A stretch of DNA of 64,000 bases from Lucifuga dentata (lineage: Eukaryota; Chordata; Actinopteri; Ophidiiformes; Bythitidae), in assembly GCA_014773175.1 (NCBI GenBank), contig VXCM01002851.1, forward strand, positions 1 through 64,000, written 5' to 3'. The translations under genes and the position numbers were made by a program. This document shows positions 11,692 through 25,448 of the stretch, piece after piece (position 1 is the first letter of the stretch; each line of letters opens with the position of its first letter). The notes below the pieces were generated by a model. The model worked only from the letters and a program-made list of their open reading frames with translations. It was not told the origin of the DNA and ran no database searches.

Positions 11692-12945
11692 AATAAAACT
11701 ATAGTAAATGTATAGTATAGTAAGACTATAGTAGGTGTATAATAAAACTATAGTAAGTGTATAGTAAGACTATAGTAAATTTATAGTAAGACTATAGCAA
11801 GTGTATAGTAAGACTATACTAAGTGTATAGTAAGACTATACTAAGTGTATAGTAGGTAAGACTAAAGTAAGTGTATAGTAAGACTATAGTAAGTGTATAG
11901 TAAGACTATAGTAAGTGTAGTAAGACTATAGAAAGTGTGTAGTAAGACTATAGTAAGTGTATAGTAAGACTATAGTAGGTGCATAGTAAGACTATAGCAA
12001 GTGTGTAGTAGGACTATAGTAAGAGTATAATAAGAATATAGTAAGTGTGTAGTAAGACTATACTAGGTGCATAGTAAGACTGTAGTAAGTGTATAGTAAG
12101 ATTATAGTAAGTGTGTAATAAGACTATAGTAAGTGTGTAGTAAGGCTATAGTAAGTGTATAGTAAGACTATAGTAAGTGTAGTAAGTGTATAGTAAGACT
12201 ATACTAAGTGTGTATTAAGACTGTAGTAAATATGTAAGAAAACTATAGTAAGTGTATAGTAAGACTATAGTAAGTGTATAGTAAGACTATACTAAGTGTG
12301 TATTAAGACTGTAGTAAATATGTAAGAAAACTATAGTAAGTGTATAGTAAGACTATAATAAGTGTATATTAAGGCTATAGTAAGTGTAGTAAGTGTATAG
12401 TAAGACTATACTAAGTGTGTAATAAGACTATACTAAGTGTGTAATAAGACTATATTAAGTGTATAGTAAGTGTAAAGTAAGACAATAGTAAGTGTATAGT
12501 AAGACTATAGTAAGTGTAGTAAGTGTATAGTAAGACTATATTAAGTGTATAGTAAGTGTAAAGTAAGACAATAGTAAGTGTATAGTAAGACTATACTAAG
12601 TGTGTATTAAGACTGTAGTAAATATGTAAGAAAACTATAGTAAGTGTATAGTAAGACTATAGTAAGTGTAGTAAGTGTATAGTAAGACTATACTAAGTGT
12701 GTAATAAGTGTAAAGTAAGACAATAGTAAGTGTATAGTAAGACTATACTAAGTGTGTATTAAGACTGTAGTAAATATGTAAGAAAACTATAGTAAGTGTA
12801 TAGTAAGACTATAGTAAGTGTATAGTAAGACTATAATAAGTGTATATTAAGGCTATAGTAAGTGTAAAATGAGACATAGTAAGACTATACTAAGTGTACA
12901 GTAAGACCATATTAAGTGTGTAGTAAGATCATAGTAAGTGTATAG
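11692..12945. repeat. Minisatellite, unit about 22 bp
   Basis: Dozens of degenerate units of the form AGTAAGACTATAGTAAGTGT(AT), some shortened (AGTAAGTGTAGTAAGTGT) and grouped into higher-order blocks that recur (for example those holding ATTAAGACTGTAGTAAATAT). There is no conserved spacer, so it is not CRISPR-like. Confidence 0.95.
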
Positions 12946-13630
12946 CTGCCACTTTGTGGATGGCCTAGTAATTTGTGTTTGTTTCTCTCTCTCTCTCTCC
13001 ATCTTCTCCATCTAGCTCTCCTGCGCTGGGATATGCAAAACCACCTGTGTTGAGGTGTTCTCTCGATTGGTCATCTTGTGGAGGTGGGACTTCACAAGCT
13101 GATATGCATCTTCGATTGGGCCGTTTCCCCGTCACAGGACACGTCCTCAACTTCTCTCGCGCTTGGCAGGTGGAGGCATCTGATTGGAGGACACTCTCAG
13201 TCTCCTGACTGATGAGGATCCCTCAATCATACACGGTATCCCTTCAAATACTCAGCAAACTAACATTGCAGGGGCTGCGTCTGTGTGAGCAGTCCGCTTC
13301 ACCACTCCTGTTTATCGAGAGCTGTGATTTCGTGTGTATTGTGTAATTAGCTTTGGTTATTGTGACTCCTGTCTGTGAACCTGTTTTTCTGTTGGTTCTT
13401 GTATTTGGCTCTGGCAGCATAGTGATCAGTAAGATTAATTCTTTTTTGCTTGTCTTCATTCACTTATTTAGTGGATGCTTTCTGTTGTCTCCTGTTCTGA
13501 CTTAAGGAGGGTCCTTTTCTGGTGTACTTTTGTTTCTTTGCTTTTGTTATTTCTGGCATCACTCCTGCTCCTTCCGCAGGTGTGGCTGGCCTTAAATTTT
13601 AGCTTTCTGATTGCAGGCTAACTCTGCTTT
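12946..13630. other. Unrecognised 685-bp insert splitting the minisatellite
   Basis: Minisatellite units stop at 12945 and resume at 13631. The insert is non-repetitive and richer in GC. It has three ATTGG (inverted CCAAT) boxes at 13066, 13115 and 13183 and two octamer-like ATGCA sites (13032, 13103). It carries no convincing ORF. It could be a solo LTR or other promoter-bearing element, but no LTR ends or clear target duplication can be seen. Confidence 0.55.
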
Positions 13631-13705
13631 AGTAAGAGTATGTGTGTAGTAAGGCTATAGTAAGTGTGTAGTAAGACTATAGTAAGTGTTTAGTAAGTGT
13701 ATAGT
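13631..13705. repeat. Minisatellite remnant right of the insert
   Basis: Three to four units (GTAAGGCTATAGTAAGTGTG and similar) match the array ending at 12945. Confidence 0.9.
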
Positions 13706-14310
13706 TTTGCAACATTTCTCTGTATAAAACTGCATCAATGTGCATTTTGCCAAAACCCAGAACAGGTTTGTACATGGACTTTCAGTAACACATAGAGTTA
13801 TGCCCATGATGCCAGTTTGATTATCATTTCCAAGTAAGAGTTTGTTTAGCTCAGTTTTGTTTCTCTAAGTAATGGTATCTGATTGACAACAAGCTGATTC
13901 AGTTGGTTACTGTCAGCAGATAAATGAATTATTGTTATATCAGTTAATCAATAACCTTCATTTATCCGTGTTCGTCTCGCTGAGATTAAAATATCTTTTG
14001 TGAGAGACCTGGCCGTGATCGCAGTATTGCATGGTTTATCTCAGAAAAAAAATAAAGAAGCAGTCACAACACATGAATCTTAGCTAATGTTCTGTAGAAA
14101 CACGATTCAAAACCAAATTTAGTTTTTTTAAAAGTGGTGAAACAGAGCCCATTATGTCCGGTTTTTACGGTCATTGCATTTACTTTGATATAAACAGGAA
14201 GTAAAGAACACAAAACTGAGGATAGACAAAACACACACACACAAACAAAACAGCAAAATTCTCCCAAGTTAACAGTAAAAATGCTGCCAAATCAAATATT
14301 CATGTCCAGA
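13706..14310. repeat. Diverged duplicated sequence
   Basis: 13706-14000 resembles 3058-3380. 14085-14230 resembles 5410-5545 (heat of shared words such as 'ctttgatataaacag'). 14230-14300 is an inverted match to 9610-9690 (tttggcagcatttttactg, cttgggagaattttt). No gene is evident. Confidence 0.5.
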
Positions 14311-15534
14311 TTTGTGAAATTATGACCGTCAGAGTAAGACGTTCCATTTACACAGTTACATTTACTTACAAGTTACTTTTTTCACAAAATTGTACTTTAC
14401 TGAGTAGTTTTATTGTAGGATACTTTTAACTCATACTTGAGNTTCACAAAATTGTACTTTACTGAGTAGTTTTATTGTAGGATACTTTTAACTCATACTT
14501 GAGTATACTTATGAAGAAAAAAATATACTTTTACCCTGTTACTTTATTTGTATTATCTGCAAGACATCGCTGCGACACAACAAGTCAAAATTCTTCGCTT
14601 TATTTCTCTGCTGCGGAGAAAATGTCTGCTCTGCTTTGGTTTGGTCCACTCACATTCAGCGTCCCGTCTTAAACTAAGCAAACATAAGATTTTTCTTTCA
14701 TAATTTTCTTGGTACTTGGACAGAAAATAGATTCTAAAAAGGTGGTGCAGAGAAACGGCGACAATTACGGAGTGATTCGTCCCCGACATCATTGGCATTT
14801 TCGTCTGGCCACAAAAAAAAAAAAAATTATAAATCCAGCGTTATATCATGAAAAAGCACCAATAACTCACAGCAACGTTTGTGATTCATGTAGTGTCTGT
14901 CTTAAAACCAATTCGGTCCATTTTGATTGTACATGGTTATTTTTGTCAGTCAGAATTGTAAAGTCAAAACATCGATATCGTTCAACCCAGTGTTTTGTTT
15001 ACTAAATGAGTTTTGTCCAGTTTTATAAATTATAACTGAGAAACGCTGACACACGTTCCCTGAATTTCCTCAGTTTTTGGAAGAAACTGAGCAATTCTGA
15101 CATCTGTTTACATGAAAAGAAACGCTGACACAGTTTTCCTTACAGTCTTTACTCCATTTATCAACATCAGACCAGCAGGTTTGAAAAAATCATTTAGAAC
15201 CTGACAAATTTTAAGCAACAAAAAATTTACAAGCCAGACACAAACAAAAATAACTCAACAAATTCTGTCACAAATCAATTAAAAAAACAAAAAACCCACA
15301 AATCTACATGAAAAAATTACAACACAGTTAAACTACAGGTGATGGCGTTTAGCTAATAAAATACGTAAAACAGTACGATGGCATCGAGAGGCTTTAACTA
15401 CACAACAGTTCAAGGCTTCGCTTTACATCCACCTTATTCCAGTTTTTTAATCTTTCATCAGAGGAAAACGACTGTACACACTCAGTGATGCTGCATGTAC
15501 ATCTTCATTGTACTAGTATGTTCTGACAGCGCCA
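14311..15534. other. Gene-free interval with one assembly join
   Basis: N at 14442 is flanked by a duplicated stretch of about 60 bp (ttcacaaaattgtactttac...). The rest is AT-rich with short poly(A) tracts. No exon-like structure is seen. Confidence 0.55.
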
Positions 15535-16052
15535 CGTTCCAGACCAGTAAACACCCTGCGTACATGTTAAGTTACTGACAACCATTTTCCAAAGCATAAA
15601 ACCGTGTTTTAGTTTTGCCAGATCCCTGAATCTTTCAAAATGAAATGTCCACCTTAAAATTCATAGTTTCTCCTGCTAACACGCATGTGCAGATGTAGAA
15701 GACACAGACGTTTTAATTTCTCAGTAAAAGTCGTCTTCTCCTGCGACTATATTTCCTGGCGGAGGCGTACGTTATCTTTATTGCAGCTCCGTGTTGATTG
15801 GTTAAATAAAGTTACTTTGACAAAAAATGTAATAGACATCATCTTCGCTATGATGGATTAACTATCAAGTTTATACAGTAAATATTTTTTTTTAATCATA
15901 CTGGAATGAACTGAAACCAGTGACAGTCTGGAAGGTAGGACAACCAATTCTAAAATAGTACTGCTCCTATAGTATGTTTTGGAAAATAGTTGGCAATAAT
16001 GTAACGTATTTATTGAGCTCAAACATACTAAATCACCGTTATGCTCCTGGAA
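15535..16052 (+). mobile_element. TTAA-family element, partial (left end eroded)
   Basis: It carries the family's inner words (gttactgacaaccattttcc, ccaccttaaaattcat, ctggaatgaactgaaacc) and the right terminus region (gctcaaacatactaaatcac), but the left TTAAAGGACC end is lost. Orientation B. Confidence 0.7.
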
Positions 16053-16250
16053 GAAAAGCAGAGGAAAGTCTCACCCAGTTAAATCTCTTCTACTCCATCA
16101 GCTGACCTCCAACAGGAAGGTCTCGCCCAGAAACAACCTCGGCTTTTGTTCTTAAACACACTGTAACCATAGCAACACTGACTTCTTCAGAGTTAAGCGT
16201 GTTTTTGTCATTAAGCGTGTTTTTGTTTTTTTTAATGTTTTGCGCGTACA

Positions 16251-16675
16251 GCCTGGTTTATGCTTCACGTTGACACGGACACAGCAGTGGGCGCGTGGAA
16301 AATGTGACATAATTGTGGCCAAAACAGCCGTGGAAGCTGCATTTGAGGGTCGATCACGCACTGCACGGTTTCTGAAACAATTTGGACGTGATGTAAAATG
16401 TGACATAAATACTCCTCATTGACCAAGCGAAGATGTACAGAGGAAGAACTCAGCGGTCTTACTGACCGTCACCTTCTGTGTCTTTATCGGTTTATGGGTT
16501 TGAGTTCGCGATTTTAAGAGCGGCTTTGTCCCACAGCGCCACCAAAAGTCCCGGAGTTGAAATATGGGGACATCAAGAAAGCACAAGAACCATGAGTACT
16601 AGGACATGTGGATGGTCCATTTAGAGACGGCCATGTCTATGTCCACATCACGTCTGCATTAGCATAAACCAGGCT
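16251..16675. mobile_element. PIF/Harbinger-like MITE
   Basis: The terminal inverted repeat GCCTGGTTTATGCT at the left (16251) is answered by AGCATAAACCAGGC at the right (ending 16675). The size of about 425 bp and the 'CTGGTTTATRCT' terminus resemble Harbinger-type elements of fish. No transposase ORF; no clear 3-bp target duplication was confirmed. Confidence 0.65.
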
Positions 16676-16987
16676 TCATGTGCAAAGGTCACAGATTTTT
16701 CCGTTCGGCGTTCGTGGACCAAACCAGAGCAAAACGGAGACTGAAAAACAGAAACACTCCGGGGGTTCTTCATGTTGCTCTGTGTCTGCAGTTTGTATTA
16801 AAATGTCAGCCAGTACAATTTGATGACAGCCTATTGTGATGTTTGAGTCTTTTCGCACCTTGGTGGTCAAAAAAAAAAAATTTCACTTAATGCAGCTTTA
16901 AGCCAATCAGTTTCTGAGACTTNACCTTGGTGGTCAAAAAAAAAAAATTTCACTTAATGCAGCTTTAAGCCAATCAGTTTCTGAGAC

Positions 16988-16993
16988 TTTATT
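16988..16993 (-). promoter_or_regulatory. acss2: Candidate poly(A) signal of acss2
   Basis: AATAAA on the gene strand, about 250 nt beyond the stop codon at 17242, giving a short 3' UTR. The neighbouring N at 16923 duplicates about 60 bp just downstream. Confidence 0.45.
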
Positions 16994-17241
16994 TGTGGCC
17001 TTCAAAGTAAATTTTAACTGGTCATCAGAAAAATGCTGCTATGATTCTTCCTGACAGCAGGAGACTGTTTGTTTGGAATACAGGCTCTGATGTACATGAA
17101 TCATCCTCATTATGAGCTCGAGGTTGTTTCCTGGACGAGACCAAAGCACTACCACTTCCTCTCCTCTTCCTCTTCCCTGCTTAGGTTGACGGTCGCTGGC
17201 GTGCAGCTTCAGTCGGTGCCTTACCGTGAGGTTCACGTCCG

Positions 17242-20200
17242 TCACACCTCCGTGGAGCATCTGTTCTGGAAGAGCTGCTTGATGACTGAGGAGTCGGCCA
17301 GCGTGGAGATGTCGCCCAGGTCCCGTTCGTCACGGGCGATCTTACGGAGCACCCGCCGCATGATTTTACCTGAAAAGAGGTGGCAGGTAAGGGAAAAAAG
17401 AGGAAGAGTGTTGGAGTTATAGACATTGAATTAATATTTGATGAATATCCAGTGCAGCGCTGCCATAAATCGTTAATTATGTTGACATTATAAGGTTACT
17501 TCCTGTTGGTGCTAGACTGCAATTTAAAAACTAAAGCCACCTCCAGATGTTTTTGGTGAATTCAGCACATTCAGACATCCAGGAGGGACTTCAGTTTTAA
17601 ACTTTCTTGAACACCAACAGGAAGTGATGCTTATGATGGAAGGTGATGGCGTTAAATTAATTCCAGCGTTGATTAGCTCATGCTCGTCCACTCAGACATT
17701 TTTCTGGTTTGGTTTATTTTGTAGATTTTGCATATTGCAAACACTTAGCGATATTTCTCAATAATGTGCACAGCTAGTGTTTCAAAAGAACACAGGAAAC
17801 ACATGGCAGCCTGACAAAACCTTAAACTGAACTGGCCCTAATTCAGCAAACTAAAACGACAGTCTGTCATAGAACCTGGAGCCATCATGTGTTTTTATAC
17901 ATTCTTAATTCATGCACAAAAAATAAGTTCTTCAGCTAATTGATGAAGGTGAAACGTGCTCAGATATTTTGTCCTAATAGATAAACTACAGAAATTAATG
18001 TATTTTATCACAGAAGACAGTGTAAATCCTGTTTTAACCATGAGTACAGTCTTTACTCAGTAGAAATTAAACCTGTTTGAAACATTCAGGTGTTTATTCT
18101 TCTTATTCTCCTGAGTTCAGATGTTTAATACACACAGTTACAGCAGGATTTGGATTATACTGGAGAAGTTTATGTTTCCTCCTTTGGTCTATTTTTTCCC
18201 TTTTTCTTTGAACCTGTGCAGTTTCAACATGTTAAAATAATTTTTAAGCTAAATTGTGAAAATTTGTAACCAGCAGAGCTCATTTTCTGCATAAAGTGAA
18301 GAATCTGAGAAAAATCTCCTTGTACTGCTGAGTTCTGTCTGGAAAAGCAGAAAACTCTCATTATGAACGTTACCGGATCTGGTCTTGGGGAGTCCTGGTG
18401 CGTTCTGGATGTAGTCTGGTGTGGCGATGGCGCCGATCTTCTCCCTCACTGTTAAAGACGAACGGAAAGAAAACGCTCACGATGAGAAACGTATTTCAAC
18501 AGTCACATGTGCACATCTCACATTTTCTCCAGTTATCCAGATACGATATGATGGATATTTCCTGATCACAGCTCAAATGTCACTTTATAATTTCATTTCT
18601 TTTCAATTGGATTTGTGTGTTTTGTTTTTTTTTTAAAGATCTATTGTTCCCTCTAGTTTGTTTACTCCCTAACTGCGATCTAAATACTTTTTTCACGTTT
18701 CAGAGGCTCTTCTATCCTGACAACAGAATATTAAGGAAAACACATAAAATAGGGAAGTATTTGACTTCAGACTTGGAAGCAATGACCAAAACTGTATAAC
18801 AATTATTTATATATATATAATTCTTCTCCTAATTTTAATTAAATTTTACCATGTTAAAAAGAGAGGTTTACAGAAATAGGACAAGGTGAAAATCTTGTGT
18901 CCTGGTTCTACTTTCCACACGTTGTCACCTGCACCGACCTTGTTGTTTGAGTTCGGCCTCCAGTGCGCGGCCGTACGTCACTCCGTCGGTGAGCGTTACG
19001 AAGCAGTAGAGGCTTTCTCCTTTGACGGGATGAGGTCGACCGACCACGGCGGCCTCGGCTACCGCCTCGTGTTCAACCAGAGCCGACTCCACCTCCGACG
19101 TGCTCAACAAGTGACCTGTGAGGAGGAGGTTAAAGTTCCTTCCCGTATTTTGATGGAGACAAAAAGTTTTAAAGAGTCCAACATAAGGCTGTGTGGTTTA
19201 AACTATCTGAGATTTATTTATTTTCCCAGTTAATTTCTATGAATTATAGATGATAGTTGTTTGGAGATGAAGGATCATTATTGTAAGAAACGTGACATTT
19301 CTGACACCAGATGCATCATATTTAGGATGTGAGAAGCTTTATTTTGAAAGGGCCCAGCAAAAAATTTATTTTTAAAGCAAAAACATGTTTTTCTACATAG
19401 GACCTTTTACACCTGACATTAAAATGCCGGCTCAGTATCCAGACACATTAACATGACTTTTTTGTGTTGTTTACATTGTGCATTAACAGGCGCTCTCATT
19501 ACCTGGATTCTGCCTGCATTTGATTGGATGTCAGTCAGCAGGTCATTCGTTACTCTATCAAAGTCCATCCTTCCTGTTTGCTCATCGCATGTTAATCTAA
19601 GCTGTAACTGGGCCACGCTGTTCATTCTTGAAGCATTAAATAAGTACAAGATGTTCAAGTAATTGAGACTAAATTTAGACGAACGAAAACCTGACAGTGA
19701 CAAATGAAAACTCTTTTGTTCAATACTTTTACGAATGTGAAATACTTCCTGTAGTAATAAAGGTTACTGTATGTATGTGTAAAATGTTGGGTGTAGTAGT
19801 TTTGGTACTTTTAACCCTAAAAACACACGACTGACTGAGTAAATATGCACACCTGATAGAAGTCTTACCTGAGACATTCAGCATGTCATCTATCCTTCCT
19901 GTTATCCAATAGTAGCCGTCCTTGTCTCTACGGCAACCTGCAGCATGAATAATTAACAGTAATTAAAACATAATTTACTAAACATCACAGCATTGAAGCT
20001 TTAAATTCAGTTTATCAGCAGCACAGAAAGGAGGAGAGTGAATGATCCTGGTTCACTGTAATGCCCACAAATGTCCACTAGGGGTCAGACTGGCTGAATG
20101 AACGAGGATCTGACCTTATTTCTAAATCTAACAGATTTTGTGGTGCATCTAAAAAGTAGATAAACTTTAAGGTGGAAAAAGTAGATGAGACATGTTTTCT

Positions 20201-21656
20201 AATCCCAGGACGTAATCCTGAATTGTTCCATCAAACGAGGAAGTGATGTGTGTTCTTAAAGGACAATACGGTGATTTTGCATGTTTAAGCCCAATAAATA
20301 TTACCTGCACACGTTATGTTACTGACAAGTTTTTTTTCCAAAATATAAACTGTATTTTAGTTTTGTGTCATTTTGCCAAATCCCCAAATCTTTCAAAATC
20401 AAATATTTAAGTGATGCACCCAGCTTAAAATTCAGTGTTTCACCTGGTAACACTTGCATAAAAACTGTAGAAGGCACAACTGTTTTTTATTTATTTGTAA
20501 AAGCCGTCCTCTGGGACTACTATATTTCCTGGTGGACACATTTTCTTCCGTGAAGCTCCATGTTGGATCAGTTCAATAACATAAGTTAGACAAAAAATAA
20601 GAATGACGTTTGGTTATCTGTGATGGATTATTTATCTCACGTTTCACGTCTCTACAGGTTGATTTTTATGTCATACTGAAATGAGCTGAAACCAAAGGCA
20701 GTTTGGAAGGTAGGAAAAACTATTTTAATATCTACCGCTTCAGTAGTATATTGTGAAAAATTACAGGTTTTGTATTTATTGAGCTCAAATATGCAAAATC
20801 ACCAGTAGGCTCCTTTAACCTTCCCTAATAGATGTTGAAGAGAGTATTTTGCTGTAGAGGACAGAAGTCCTTTAAAGACATCTTCTCACCGTCTCCTGTG
20901 ACGTAATATCCCGGGAACTTCTTGAAGTAGGTGGTTTCAAACCTCTGGTGGTTTCCGTACACCGTCCTCATCACGCCGGGCCACGGCTGTTTGAAGACCT
21001 GCAGAACAGCCAACGGACGCCACGAGTAAAACACGTCAACACGCGTCAGTAAATAAAATCAAGATCATTTCACGTCCACTGGATGTAAATCGTGTTGCTG
21101 ACCAGGTATCCTTCACTCGGCCCCTCCAGCTCCTCTCCTGACTCATTCAAGATGGCCGGCACCACGCCAAAGAACGGGAACGTCTAGCGGCAGGAAAGGA
21201 CACGTTCAGGACATTTTGTTTTTGGTTTATTTGTTTATCAAAGCGTTAAATTTGATTTCTGTTGATGTATAACATGAAATGGGTCCTACAGGAATCATAA
21301 TTTTAATAGAGCTTTTTAATAGCTACAGATACCAGTCATTTGATTTGATCACCACTTATTTTTATGATCTGGTTTTTATTTTAACAGGAGGTTTTGAGTT
21401 AATATGAGATATTCATTCTTTACAGCAGTGATTATTGTTATTTCTACGTCTTTACTCACAGCAGATCCAGGCTTCATTGGAGTTGCTGCAGGCAGAGGAG
21501 TCAACACATGTCCTCCCTGAAAGACAAAGACGACACAAAACATTGTGATGGCACGAGATCTTTAAACTGTTTATCCACTAGGGGGCAGCAAAGCCCTTAA
21601 TCTGGACCTACTTGCCCTGTGTGAGTATTAAAAAGGGCTTAAAACTGGAGAAATGT

Positions 21657-21690
<34 letters not shown>

Positions 21691-21893
21691 CATATATATA
21701 TATATATATACGTATATATACATATATATACACATATACGTATATATACACGTATACGTATATGTATATATATATATACACGTATGTATATATATATACA
21801 TACGTATGTATATATATATATACATATATGTGTATATATATATATATACGTGTGTATATATATACATGTATATATATATATATATATACATAC

Positions 21894-21924
<31 letters not shown>

Positions 21925-22421
21925 CATATACATATATACATATATACATATACATATATATACATATACATATACATATATATATATATACACATATATA
22001 TATAGAGACAGAGAGAGAGCCCAATAAATACATTATGGATGGATTATTTATCTCAAGCATATTTCAAGTCTCTACAAGGTAATTTTTATTGTACTGGAAT
22101 GAAATGAAATCAATGACAGTGTGGAAGGTCAGAAAAACTATCTGAAAGTGCTGTTCCTGTACTATGTTTTGGGAGACAGCAATGTAAAGTGTATGCGGAT
22201 AGTATTTATTGGGCTCAAACATGCAAAAGCCACCCACCAGCATGGTCCTTTAAACTTTCTAGATAGCGTAATAAATATGACGAACCGTTTCTGTCTGCCA
22301 GAAAGTGTCCACGATGGGACATCTCTTCTCTCCCACCACGCTGTAGTACCAGTGCCACGCCTCCGGGTTAATGGGCTCTCCCACCGTCCCCAAAACCTTC
22401 AGCGAGTCTCGCTTATATCTG

Positions 22422-22470
<49 letters not shown>

Positions 22471-25401
22471 CATTAAACCCACTTCCTGCACTGATCATGA
22501 TGCTACAGGCAAGGAGAGAAGAAACCATTAAGCTTAAAGGAGCATACCGGTGATTGTGCATGTTTGAGCCCAATATACTGTATACAATCCAGGAACACGT
22601 CATGTACTGACAACCATTTCCTAAAATATATTACTTTAGCTGTAAATTTTACAATTGTTTTCCTACCTTCCAGACTGTCATTGGTTTCAGTTCATTCCAG
22701 TACGAAATAAAAATCAACTTTAAGAGACCTGAAACGTGCTAAGATGAATAATCCATCAGAGAGAAAAACAAGTCTATTAGGGTTTTTATAACTTTATTTA
22801 ACCGATCAAACACGGAGCTGCATGGAAGACGATGTATGTCTCCACCAGGAAATATAGCCCCAGGAGAAGATGGCTTTTACTCAGAGTTTAAAACCACTGT
22901 GCCTTCTACAATTGTATGGAAGTGTTAGAAGGTGAAACGTTGAATTTTAAGGCAAGTGTATCAGCTGAACATTTGATTTTGAAAGATTAGGGGATTTGTA
23001 AAAGAAATAACAGGGAAACTAAAATATGTTTTATGTTTTGAAAATTGATTGTCAGTAACATAACATGTATGCATGCAGGTTGTAAATATTGAGCTCAAAC
23101 ACGCACAATTGCTGGAATGGTCCTTTAAACAATTAAAAACATGAAAACATGCAAAACCAGTAATAAGTGACATGACTGGAAGGTAGAAATTATTGCTGCG
23201 TTTGTTTTGAACTTGAAACTCAGAATTTCAGACTTCTGACTGGGAAAAGTCAAAAAAAAAAAAACCTGGAATTAGGATTCTGAAAGTCAGACGAGGTTTT
23301 CCAACCCAAGTTCAGTGCTGACGTCATTTCAACATGGCTGCTCGCACCAGAAACATTAATTCTCTATTTTTAAATGAATGTTTAGATTTTTTTTTTTAAA
23401 TCATTCAGACACATTATGCATGCAGACACATGAACAGGAAGCATGACACTGGTGATGCAGCAGCTGTTTGAAAAGCTAAAAAGCTCATAAATGCTAAATA
23501 ACAGCTTCTTTTCTTCCCACAGAGCAAACAAAAGTCAAGTTTTCATGTTGTCTCTCACTTCCTTTAGCTCAAACACACGGTGGTCATACAAGATGAAATC
23601 CTACAGGAGTTCATATTTTAACTTACGAGGGGAAGAAACTCAGTACAGTATTTTTTATGTTCAGCAACTTTATTTTCCCTCATTTCAACAGTTTGTAATT
23701 AAAATGCTGCCTTGACTTTGATTAGAAATACAGAGAGAGAACGTTTGTAAAACAAAACCACGACATAATGAAAACCAATCGAAACAGGAAGCGACTCACT
23801 TCTGCACCGGCTCGCTGCCGTACTTCATCAGCAGCCTGATGGCGGTGGGAGCCGTGTAGAATTTAGTCACATGGTATTTGTCCACAATTTCCCACATGCG
23901 GCTCATATCCGGGTACGTGGGAAGTCCCTCAAACTGAAACATGAGCACACACACACGATAACTAATAAATCAATACACACAAGCAGCCAACAAAAGAGCG
24001 TTTAACGTCAGATCTGAACCGTTAAACCAAAGGACAGGAAGTCTGTCTGAACGTTTCACGCTGTAATTTACATTTTAAAGCTTAATGAGGAACTTGCAGT
24101 TAGCGATGAGTCTTTGGAGAAGGCTGGGCACCGTGAAAACCGTCCACTCACCAGCACGCTGGTGGCCCCGTTAGCCAGCGGGCCGTAGGTGATGTAGGAG
24201 TGACCGGTGATCCAGCCGATGTCCGCCGTGCACCAATAAACGTCGTCAGGCTGGTAGTCGAACACCAGCTTGAAGGTGGCGGCGGTGTACAACATGTAGC
24301 CGCTGACCGTATGAAGAACGCCCTGAAGACCAAAGGGAGGAAGTGTTTGAGTTACGAAACAAAAAGGCTCTGACAGCGCATACCTCCGCCAAGGCCAACA
24401 AAATCTCCAATAAAAAAAAGTCAAACCGACTCCCGATTTTGACCTGCAAATTTAGATTTTTAAAGAAACCCACATATAAACCGATCCCCTGATGTTCCAT
24501 CAATTTATTTATCTGTTTGTGTTTTTCTGAGAATTGTCATAGTATTCCTGTGATTTTCTGAAAATAATCAGCTGTTTACCGGTACCGGTAAACAGCTGAT
24601 TACCGTAAGTGACAGTAGCTAACATTAAGTTTTCCAGACTCCTCTTCCTCGTCTGAATCGCATTGATGAAGGTAAGGAAAGCTTTACAAATGAGCTATAA
24701 TTATCACAGCGCTTATTTAGCTTATTTAGTTGTGTAATTATGGTGAGTTTTTTTTTTCTTTCTTTTTTGTTAAGAATTTCACCCATTACGTGTTTTCAGT
24801 AATTATCCTGTACCTGAGTCGATGAGGGTCTGTCTATGTGCTGGACATTCCTCCATACGGAGTTTTGGAATTCCTTCAGCCGACCCCCTGATGTTGTTCC
24901 ATCAATTTATTTGTTTAGCAAATTACCTGTTTTTCTGGGTATTGTCATAATATTCCTCTGATTTTCTGAAAATAATCCACGTACCGGTAAACATGATATT
25001 TATTTCAGCAGCTGATTACTGTAACTGACCAATCACAGCAGAGCTTACTGGCCGCCGCTAAATGTGCTGAATAAGATGTTTAGTCAGGAAATATCTCATT
25101 CTAAGGTATGATTTAAACTATTTTCATGGGTGGTGGTAATAAGTAGTATTTCCACCCCTGGAAATTTTGTTCTCTGGGATCTGATTTGAATTTCTCGTGT
25201 ATAAGCCAACCCCCGATTTGCGTTGTGAAATTTGGTGGAAAAAAACTCAGCTTATACTCGAGTATATACGGTAAATCAGCCCATTAGCTTTGATTTTATA
25301 GTGTTTCTATAAAGCTCCTGCTTCAGCTGCAGACCATCAGGAAGCTCCGGCCACATTATTACCAACTCTGGTTAACCCTCGGTGCTGCTCAACTGCTGCC
25401 A

Positions 25402-25448
<47 letters not shown>

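Noticed and set aside
11692..12945. Regular array that might suggest CRISPR
   Set aside because: The units are tandem and degenerate without unique spacers, and the genome is eukaryotic.
16152..16422. Overlapping ORFs on both strands
   Set aside because: They fall within a Harbinger-like MITE and have no recognisable domain.
21612..22082. Long ORFs of alternating I and Y on both strands
   Set aside because: They are translations of a TA-type microsatellite that is open in every frame.
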